The notes beneath the pieces were generated by a model. The model made no database searches. It had not been told where the DNA came from and saw nothing but the letters and a program-made list of their open reading frames with translations. Shown here in pieces: positions 53,546 to 61,097 of a stretch of DNA of 64,000 nucleotides. Both the position numbers and the translations under genes were made by a program. The DNA comes from Pyropia yezoensis (taxonomy: Eukaryota > Rhodophyta > Bangiophyceae > Bangiales > Bangiaceae). The number at the start of each line of letters is the position of its first letter. The stretch's first letter is position 1. Location: positions 41,717,030 through 41,781,029 of the forward strand of contig CM020618.1 in NCBI GenBank assembly GCA_009829735.1. The letters run 5' to 3'.

Positions 53546-56298
53546 CCGTTGGAGCTGGTCGTCCGAAGCTCACAACGGCAGCCTCGGCCAAGTGGGCCAA
53601 GAGGACGAACCAACCGTGTCGGATACTGCGGCGACCTAAGGGAGTCCGCCCACCTCGGGTGGGACTTCCCAAGAACGTAAACCCACGTCGGGTCATCGCG
53701 GTGCTGACGGGTGAGAACTTCCAGGTGGCTGGACGGGTGCAACTAGCCCCCGGCCGCGCCTGTTGTGTCCGTATCGTACTTGATACCGGGTCAGGAGCCT
53801 CCTTGATACGCAAGTCGCTAATACCAAAGGGGATGAGGCTCCAACGCTGGAAGTCTAAAGCTGACCATCTGATCGATATCAATGGTGGGGTACTTCCCAT
53901 CGTTGGTGCCGTGACCCTACCAACTCGGTTGGGGACCCATGAGGTCGACGTGACCTATGGTGTAGTTGAGAATATATCGGTACCCCTGCTTCTGGGTACC
54001 CCTTATGTCGTAACACAAGTGCCTTTGATTTGTGGCCCTGAGTACTGGGTCAAGTTGATGAATGGGGAGACTATCCCCATCCTTGGTAAGGGAAAGTCTG
54101 TGGCTCCTGTGACAGTTTCACAGTCGAAGCCTGTTTGTTCTGTGAGGGAAGGGTTTACTGCTACTCTGCGTTTAGCCCGTAAAGTCATGTTGCCCCCCAA
54201 CTCGGTGGCGCACGTGGATGTTGTAACTGATTATGCGGGGAACGGGTTGGTGCACCCTAACCCCCGTCTTGCTCGCAAGCACCAAGTGCATGTTGCCCTT
54301 GGCACGATGGACTCCAAAGCCGGAGTCCCGTGGAGGATCCAGGTGATGAACCTGAGCTCGTCGCCCAAGTTCTTCAAGTCGGGGGCCAAGTTCGGCTTTA
54401 TCGACCAACACGAGGGACCGGTAGTAGCGGTCACCCTCAGCGCGGGCGCAAGTAGCGACCCGAAGTCCGGAAAGGAGAAGCATCAAGCCAAGTCGGCCGC
54501 CTCTCCTCGGCCCCAGGTAAACATGGAGGGTGTTCCACCCAGGTTGAGGGTTCAAGTTGAACGCCTCTTGGACCAATATCACAAGTTGTGGGATGGTCAA
54601 TTGGGACTCATGAGAGCTACCCAACACCGGATCGAGTTGAAACCCGGTGCGCCCCCTATACGCCAACAACCGTATAGGGGGGGACCCCGTTCAAGGGCCC
54701 TCGTTAAGGAGCAAGTTGCTCGCATGGAGGCCCTCGATGTGATCGAGGCCAGCAACGCCGAGTGGGCGAGTCCGGTGGTGATCGTCCCCAAAGTTGATGG
54801 GACCCCCCGGTTCTGTATCGACTACCGTAAGCTCAACGAGAGCACGGTGAAGGATAGTTATCCCCTACCTCGGATGGATGACTGTCTGGACTCTCTGGGG
54901 GAGGCAAACGTGTTCTCTACCCTGGACTGTAACGCGGGGTACTGGCAAATTCCCATTGCCCCGGAGGACAGGCATAAAACTACCTTTACCTGTCACTGTG
55001 GTACCTACCAGTGCAAGCGTCTACCGTTTGGCCTGTGTAACGCGCCGGCAACTTTCCAGCGCGCTATGGACATGATTCTGGCCGGAGTACGGTGGCAGAT
55101 CTGTCTCGTGTACCTAGACGATATCATTGTGTTCTCCCGAAGTCCGGAGGAACACATTGGCCATCTTGGCCAGGTGTTCAAGCTACTTGCTGACGCCGGA
55201 GTGTCACTGAAGGCGAGTAAGTGCCACCTCTTCACTCAAGAGGTGGAGTACTTGGGACATGTTGTCCGTCCGGGGCGTCTCAGTGTCAACGAGAAAAACT
55301 TGAGGGCCATCCGCAAGGCTCAGTACCCCCGGACCCAGACCCAGATGAGGAGCTTCCTCGGGATGTGTAACGTGTACCGACGTTTCACTAAGGGCTTCGC
55401 CAAGGTGGCGAAGCCGTTGAATGAGCTAGTGAGCTCAACGCTACCGAAGAACCTGCCTCCCCCAAGTCGGGTGGAGCAGGAATCCTTTGAGACTCTTCGG
55501 GACCTTCTGCTGAAGCCCACTATCCTGGCTATTCCCAGGTTGGGAGGCCACTACATCCTGGATGTGGATGCTAGCTACGACCAACTTGGTTGTGTGTTGC
55601 TTCAGCAGCAGCCGGACAAGGAGTTCTTGCCGGTGGGATACTTCAGCAAGGGGCTGAACTCGGCCGAGAAGAACTACGGAGTCACCGAGTTGGAAGGACT
55701 CGCAGTGGTGTGGGCGGTGACGTCACTTCGTCACTACCTGGAGGGTGAGAAGTTCCTCATCCGCTGTGACCACCGCGCGTTGCAGTTCATCTTCAAGACG
55801 GATTGTACGAACACTCTTCTCAACCGGTGGAGGGTGCGACTGGCACCCTTCAACTTTGATATTGAGTACCGACCTGGCAGGCAACATGCCCTGGCCGACG
55901 GCCTTTCTCGGGTACCTACCGAGGGGCTGGACACTAACCCAGTCGATGAGGACATCCCTATCGGGGGGGTAGTCACGCGCTCGGGTCAGGCGTTGAACCC
56001 CGAGGCGCCAGGGAACAAGAAGTACTTGCCCTTGTCCCTGGACGAGGTGGTGAAGGCCCAGGCCAAGGATCCCTTCTGCAAGTCGCAGAGGGATACACTG
56101 GATACAGTGGCGGAGACGCGGTTCTTTTTCGGAGACGATGGCCTCCTCATGAGGAGGGGGGTATTCCAGGGGACCGAACAACTTGTCGTCCCCGCATCCC
56201 TCAAGGACAGTATCCTTGAGAGGGTGCATAACGCTCCCACAGGTGGACACCTGGGGTCTAGTAAACTGTACCAGACCCTGAGGACCAGGTACTACTAG
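53542..56298 (+). CDS. Pol polyprotein of element 1 (protease, RT, RNase H, start of integrase)
   Basis: 918 residues. An aspartic protease has VLDTGSGASLIRKS (Asp about residue 81). The reverse transcriptase contains YPLPRMDDCLDSLG, FSTLDCNAGYWQIP, LPFGLCNAPATFQ and YLDDIIVF (about 524-531). RNase H has ILDVDASYDQLG (Asp about 674), a TELEG Glu and RCDHRAL. A YRPGRQHALADGLSR tether follows. The integrase HHCC domain begins near the end (VHNAPTGGHLGSSKL) and the frame stops with TAG at 56296-56298 after LRTRYY, where this family normally has Trp. Sequence downstream in the same frame continues as integrase. Confidence 0.9.
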   Translation: MTVGAGRPKLTTAASAKWAKRTNQPCRILRRPKGVRPPRVGLPKNVNPRRVIAVLTGENFQVAGRVQLAPGRACCVRIVLDTGSGASLIRKSLIPKGMRLQRWKSKADHLIDINGGVLPIVGAVTLPTRLGTHEVDVTYGVVENISVPLLLGTPYVVTQVPLICGPEYWVKLMNGETIPILGKGKSVAPVTVSQSKPVCSVREGFTATLRLARKVMLPPNSVAHVDVVTDYAGNGLVHPNPRLARKHQVHVALGTMDSKAGVPWRIQVMNLSSSPKFFKSGAKFGFIDQHEGPVVAVTLSAGASSDPKSGKEKHQAKSAASPRPQVNMEGVPPRLRVQVERLLDQYHKLWDGQLGLMRATQHRIELKPGAPPIRQQPYRGGPRSRALVKEQVARMEALDVIEASNAEWASPVVIVPKVDGTPRFCIDYRKLNESTVKDSYPLPRMDDCLDSLGEANVFSTLDCNAGYWQIPIAPEDRHKTTFTCHCGTYQCKRLPFGLCNAPATFQRAMDMILAGVRWQICLVYLDDIIVFSRSPEEHIGHLGQVFKLLADAGVSLKASKCHLFTQEVEYLGHVVRPGRLSVNEKNLRAIRKAQYPRTQTQMRSFLGMCNVYRRFTKGFAKVAKPLNELVSSTLPKNLPPPSRVEQESFETLRDLLLKPTILAIPRLGGHYILDVDASYDQLGCVLLQQQPDKEFLPVGYFSKGLNSAEKNYGVTELEGLAVVWAVTSLRHYLEGEKFLIRCDHRALQFIFKTDCTNTLLNRWRVRLAPFNFDIEYRPGRQHALADGLSRVPTEGLDTNPVDEDIPIGGVVTRSGQALNPEAPGNKKYLPLSLDEVVKAQAKDPFCKSQRDTLDTVAETRFFFGDDGLLMRRGVFQGTEQLVVPASLKDSILERVHNAPTGGHLGSSKLYQTLRTRYY

Positions 56299-57208
56299 CC
56301 GTCCATGGTGGTGGACATCTACAGTTGGGTGGCTGCCTGCACAAGTTGTGCACAGAACCGCATGATGGAACGGCGGCCTAGTACGGCTATGCTATTGTTC
56401 CCGGCCAAGGAGCCCTTTGCCGCGTTGGCGATGGACATCCTTGGGTCACTGCCAGTGACCGAGGAGGGCAACCAGTACCTCCTGGTCATCTGTGACCGCT
56501 TCACGAAACTTACGCGAGCGATCCCACTGGCAGAGATCACGGCCATGTCGGTCGTGTCAGCCTTCCTAGATCACTGGGTTGCCGCGTATGGCATCCCAGA
56601 TAGTACACTATCGGACAATGGACCGCAATTTGCGTCGGTACTGTTTCAGGGAATGCTGGATATGTTGGGGGTTTAAGGCAAACTATGCTACCCCCTACCA
56701 CCCACAAACCAACGGGCAGGTGGAGCGCTTCAACAAAACTATTGTTAGGCAGCTGCGCCACTACGTGAGTGAGCATGTGAAAACGTGGGACCAATACATT
56801 TCTATCCTTCATACCGCCTACAATTCGCAGGTTCACTCATCTACCGGGGAAGTACCCCTCGCTTTTGTGACCCCCCGCCGCGTGCGGTCTATTGCCGTGC
56901 GGCGGCCGCTCCCAACTAGGGAGGATGGTGGCAGTACGCCTACTCCTACTGAGATTAAGGCGGAGTTCGCTGCTAGGCTTGAAGAACTCATCCCTAAAGT
57001 CAGGGCTGAGATGGACAAAGCACAAAAGCGCTACAAGCGTACCTTTGACAAAAAGGTGCGCAATGCTAAGCATGTCACCGAGCAGGGTGACTGGGTATTG
57101 GTTCACTCACACACCCCAACTGGTGGTAAGTTGGTATTCCAGACGAAGGGACCGTACCAGGTCCTTCGTACTGATGGGCGGCGCTTCACCATCGAAAGTG
57201 ACGATGGG
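56299..57208 (+). pseudogene. Integrase remainder of element 1, interrupted
   Basis: After the TAG the same frame continues PSMVVDIYSWVAACTSCAQNR (CxxC of the zinc domain), then LAMDILGSLP (first Asp near 56434) and LSDNGPQF (second Asp near 56614). It ends with TAA at 56674. The remaining integrase (TPYHPQTNGQVERF, Glu near 56723, and a C-terminal domain with GDWVLVHSH and KGPYQVL) lies in another frame, so an indel separates the DD and E parts. The C-terminal region is cut at 57208 by the inverted LTR. Confidence 0.8.
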
Positions 57209-57677
57209 TGTGGCAAAAACCACATGCACACATGGCACCCAAGTTGGGGCGGTGTGCGAGGGCTGCCTCCCGTGTCGGGGGAACCGGAAGAAGTGCAAGT
57301 CGCACACACTCTATCCCTGTTGTGTGGCAAACCCCCCACGGACAAACAAGAGGATGGTGTGTGGTCCAACAGTTTCTTGGTCGGGACGGGGACGCAGGGC
57401 CAAGCCCCGCTGTCCCTCCCCTTATCCCCTCAGGGTCCCCTCAGAATCTCGCCACTCAGAATCTCCCACCGCAGCACCTGCCCACCGGGCCACACGAAAA
57501 TTCAAGACGATAAATGCAGAAAACCCTCGAATCCAAGTTGGATTTACTACTAAGCTAACTATCCCAAACTTAGGGAATATGGACCCAAATGCAGGGGGAG
57601 GAACGGATCAGGCTAGTGGCCTGCCGCCCCTTGCATGGCACGTGTTGCCCCCTTACCTGGGGGTCAATACTGCCACA
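57209..57677 (-). repeat. LTR in inverted orientation (469 bp)
   Basis: It reads TGTGGCAAAAACC at its left edge and CAATACTGCCACA at its right edge, which is the reverse complement of the 5' LTR at 51011-51479, the same length. The plus-strand bases before it (GAAAGTGACGATGGG) are not a good polypurine tract. On the minus strand a strong one lies just outside its other edge. It therefore behaves as the 3' LTR of a minus-strand relative. Confidence 0.88.
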
Positions 57678-57689
57678 CTCCCCTCCTCC
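57678..57689 (-). other. Polypurine tract read on the minus strand
   Basis: Minus strand GGAGGAGGGGAG directly abuts the TGTGGCAG start of the inverted LTR, as a plus-strand-priming PPT abuts a 3' LTR. It supports the view that the internal sequence belonging to this LTR lies to the right. Confidence 0.65.
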
Positions 57690-58015
57690 AGTTCCGACCG
57701 ACCCGGTCGGCCCTGCGAGGGGGTGCGTAAACGCACGTCTCGGCGTTGGGGGCGCGACTTGCTGTCCCCCCCTTGAGTACGTAACGCGGATGTGGAGGCG
57801 GTCACGTTGACCGCCCCTCTCCTCAAGCTTGCCAACTCGGCAGCTTGCTCTCCTCAGTTCACACTTCACCATCACCACCACCTCCCCTTCACCTTCCACT
57901 GGGCTGCCCCACGCTGGGGAGGCCACCCGTATACCCACGATCCGAGTCCCCCTCAACTCGAGGCGGGTCTCGTGCCGCGATAGCCAGAGCGTCTCTCCCC
58001 AACTTGGGGAGAGCC

Positions 58016-59743
58016 ATGGCGACCCCGGGAGTGGAGACGGACTCTCTAGATGAGTGTATGGAGGACACCACCTACGGTGCAGCACCCGCCGGGACATCCG
58101 GCGGGGGCTCCGCGATCGCTCCGGGGGATGGGACTCCCGCGTCACCCGGCTTTGGGTTGACGGCGGGATCTCCCCCGGAGGCGGGACAAGTTGTCCCGCG
58201 TGAGACCTTGGGGCGGTGGTTTTACCCCGCTTGGCCTCTCTATGAGGAGGGGTTGACTGTTCTTCGCTGTGGCCGACTTGGCGCAGCGATGGGTCGGGTA
58301 TGGGACCGCCTACGGGAGAAGTATCCCCGTAGGGTCGGGTTCCCTGCCAGCTTCAGGACGGACCAGTTTGCCTTCCTGGACGATGAGGAGGCTGAGGACG
58401 TTCAGCGTGCCAAGGCCATGGTGGACCGCGGGGGAACTATCCCGGGTCCCGGCAACTTTCCGACCTTTACTTGGGACGCGGTAGCAACTCGCCCCCCGTA
58501 CCTCCACGAGGTCGATCCGCACACTCATCACTTTGATGTGCGGATGGAGAAAGACTTCCGGCGAGGTCCCTACTTGGTGACCTCGGCTCAACTTGAGTTT
58601 CCTCAACAGTCTGCTGCCAGTAAGGAGCAGTACTATCCGAAGAAGCCCGAGTGGTGGCCTCAAGTTGAGGTCCCATACGGGTTCCCGGCGTTGCTGCCAC
58701 GGTTGCTTGACCACTTCGGCTCCGTCATGTTGACGGCTGGCCCTGATCACCTGGTGTGGGCCATGTTGGCCACCCAGTGGCTCCTCGAGGTCATGTCGAC
58801 CTGGGTGTCTTGTGTTCAGCGGCGGGGGATGCTCTGGCATCTCCCCCTCCGGCTTATGCAAGGTTTGGAACAGCTCACCCCTCAGCTAGTTGCTGAGGGG
58901 TGCTCATCAGGACAACTCACTCTACTTGAGGAGATGCTCCGGCTCCATAAGTTTATCGAGTGGGAGAGCATTGAGCACAAGTTGCGCCGCTCCACTCGTG
59001 GGCCCAAGGACGATGGCGCACTTCGCCAGTTCGTGTGGGTCGCTCGTGAACTTCACGACGGCCGTGTGGTCCTACGAGAGGGGTTGGGCATCGGGGACTA
59101 CCCGTATGCCCCGGGGGTGGATCGCCACACTGCGCCACCCCCGGACAAGGCCATAGTTATGGCTGTGCCCTCATATGATGACCATATGACTCAACCCACT
59201 GCGGGCGCCCCAAGTCGGGGTCGCAGTTATACCCGGGTACCGCCACCTCGGCGTGCCCCTCCGCTTCCTCCTGTTCCTTTCCAGCCTCACGGGAACATCC
59301 CGATCAGCGTGGCCGTGGAGTCATCCACCCCGGTGTCCCCCAACTTGGGGGCCACCCTCCTGACGGTATACCCCAAGTTGGTGTTACCGCCCACGCCTCT
59401 AACCTCAAAGATGATGATCACCACGTTGGTGCGCACCATTTCCTGGTTGGCCTCGTCGACCGCAACCCTCCAAAGTTCCGAGACTCCTCAACTTGAGGAG
59501 CGCGTTCGTACTGCAGTGGCGACCGCGAGTTGCGAGTCGGTGGCGGAGTTTATGACGGCCGAGTTGGCTCGCATTGGGGCTATTATGCCCCAGCCAGCCC
59601 CACTTGGGCGTGGCAAACGTCGTGCGAGCCGGGCATACTCGCCTCCTCGCCGTCGTCGCCGACACTCGCGGCGCTCTCCCTCCGTGTCGGAAGACGAATA
59701 CTATTCTGAATCAGATTGTGGCGAGTTTGCCAGATGGTCTTAA
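58016..59743 (+). CDS. Additional retroelement ORF, antisense to the inverted 3' end
   Basis: 575 residues from the ATG at 58016 in a good context (GCCATGG); the frame is open to 57845. It has an acidic Gly/Pro start, then a globular, Trp-rich part (WFYPAWPLYEEGLTVLRCG, VWDRLREKYPRRVGFPASF, VRMEKDFRRGPYLVTSAQ, VEVPYGFPALLPRLLDHFG, LVWAMLATQWLLEVMS). A Pro-rich region and a basic Arg/Ser tail (RRRRRHSRRSPS) follow, and then an acidic end. The last 17 codons read into sequence shared with gag of element 1, in another frame. The ORF starts about 340 bases from the inverted LTR and reads away from it, the position of antisense extra ORFs known between pol and 3' LTR in some plant Ty3/gypsy lineages. 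No domain recognised. Confidence 0.65.
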   Translation: MATPGVETDSLDECMEDTTYGAAPAGTSGGGSAIAPGDGTPASPGFGLTAGSPPEAGQVVPRETLGRWFYPAWPLYEEGLTVLRCGRLGAAMGRVWDRLREKYPRRVGFPASFRTDQFAFLDDEEAEDVQRAKAMVDRGGTIPGPGNFPTFTWDAVATRPPYLHEVDPHTHHFDVRMEKDFRRGPYLVTSAQLEFPQQSAASKEQYYPKKPEWWPQVEVPYGFPALLPRLLDHFGSVMLTAGPDHLVWAMLATQWLLEVMSTWVSCVQRRGMLWHLPLRLMQGLEQLTPQLVAEGCSSGQLTLLEEMLRLHKFIEWESIEHKLRRSTRGPKDDGALRQFVWVARELHDGRVVLREGLGIGDYPYAPGVDRHTAPPPDKAIVMAVPSYDDHMTQPTAGAPSRGRSYTRVPPPRRAPPLPPVPFQPHGNIPISVAVESSTPVSPNLGATLLTVYPKLVLPPTPLTSKMMITTLVRTISWLASSTATLQSSETPQLEERVRTAVATASCESVAEFMTAELARIGAIMPQPAPLGRGKRRASRAYSPPRRRRRHSRRSPSVSEDEYYSESDCGEFARWS

Positions 59744-61097
59744 TGTCCAGACCGGATTGGGGCTTTCGAGCCCGCAGGCGCAGGGGGAATCCCTCCTCAC
59801 GCCTATCTCAGGTCGACCCGAACAGGGGGCGACACCTGTGACTCCCAACGAGGGAGCCACACCATACTCGGTGGGGCGTACGCCCTTCATGGGGGAGTTT
59901 CCCCCGGAAACGCCGACGGCTACACCAAGCGCGCCACGCCAGACTATGGGCACTGAGGGTCAACTTACCCCAGTGCCACAGCGGCTGTTCCCTCAACGTG
60001 AGGTGCCGCCCAAGATCCAGGTAGCCAACCCGGTCTACCAAAGGATCTTTGATTGTGAGACCTACGCCCTCCACAACAAGTCGGTGGCGTATGGTCCTGA
60101 CCAGGCCCAAGCCATGGGCCGTGCCAAGAAGAATGCACTTCACTCTTTTGGGCACAAAGCGGAGTGGGATGGAACTCCCCCCCTCCGTGTCTTTGAGTTT
60201 CTACGTCGTTTCACAAAAGCCTGTGACGACGATGCCATAAGTGATGGCATGGCTTTCTACATGCTACAGGAGTTTACGAAGGGCGACCTGCGGACAGAAC
60301 TTGTGTCCGTCATGCCCAGCTCCTCAAGTGGAGGCGCTGGTGAGGTGACGTCCTATTTGGAGCTCGTCAACTGGTTGTTGAGAGCCATGGTTGATGAAGC
60401 GGCGTTGGCTTCTCAAGTCGAGGAGTTTACGCAAGCCCATCAGGAAGAGGCGGAGGACGAGTTGTCCTTTGCGGAGCGAGTCCGTATGCTCAACAATCTT
60501 TGTGGATTTCTTCATCCACAAGCTGTGGTGAAGAGTCGGTTTGTGGAGGGACTCCATTGCTCAGTCCGGATGGAGATCCGGGAGTATAACACTGCCCGGG
60601 CGACCCTGGCCGAGTTGGCTAGGTTCGCCTACCGCAGAGGCGAGGCCTACCGCAAGTTGCGGGAGGAACAACGCCAGGAGCGTCAGGCCGAGTTGGCCAA
60701 GGAACGTGAGGAGGCGCGCCAGGCCAGAGAGTTGAGAGAGGCACGCCGAATCCGCAAGGAAAGGGTGGTAGCTGCCGTGGGAACTTCCCAGGGTATCTCT
60801 TCGTCTTCCTCAGTTGGGAAGACCCCTCCGGGAACTGACAATCGGTGTTGGAACGGCAACTCCGATGGACACTGGGCATATGATTGCCCCAAGTTGAGTA
60901 AACGCATCCAACAACTTGTTAGGAATGCGAGTAAGAAGTCGGCTACGAACGAAGTACGTTCACGCCGCGAGGGTGGGTCTCGACCGGTGGTGGCGGTCGC
61001 CACACCCTCGGCGGAGGGGGCGGACACGTCGTCCTCGGACTCGTCGTCCTCCCCTTCGTCCTCAGATTCGGACGCCAAGTCGGCGAGAAACGAATGA
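59693..61097 (+). pseudogene. Gag of element 2, 5'-truncated
   Basis: About 467 codons in frame from the junction, matching gag of element 1 from about residue 182 (NTILNQIVASLPDG). It lacks the natural start; the frame happens to stay open upstream to 59574. The zinc knuckle reads CWNGNSDGHWAYDC, so the second zinc-binding Cys is Gly. The end overlaps pol as ATGA like element 1. Confidence 0.8.

Larger units (their letters stand above)
51011..57208 (+). mobile_element. Ty3/gypsy-type LTR retrotransposon, element 1 (5' LTR to broken integrase)
   Basis: In order: 5' LTR, primer binding site, gag, pol with protease, RT, RNase H and integrase. The order with integrase after RNase H identifies Ty3/gypsy (Metaviridae-like) organisation. 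Its 3' end is abnormal. At 57209 the integrase C-terminal region runs into an LTR in the wrong orientation, and no direct 3' LTR is present before element 2 begins. With the integrase stop and frameshift described below, this copy cannot encode a complete polyprotein as read. Confidence 0.85.

Noticed and set aside
51011-57677. DIRS-type element because of inverted terminal repeats
   Set aside because: The element has a DDE integrase, an aspartic protease, a PBS and TG...CA LTRs, and I see no tyrosine recombinase.
51011-57677. Target-site duplication for element 1 as an inverted-repeat unit
   Set aside because: The flanks GGGGC and CTCCC are not direct repeats, so the pair of inverted LTRs is not a single simple insertion.
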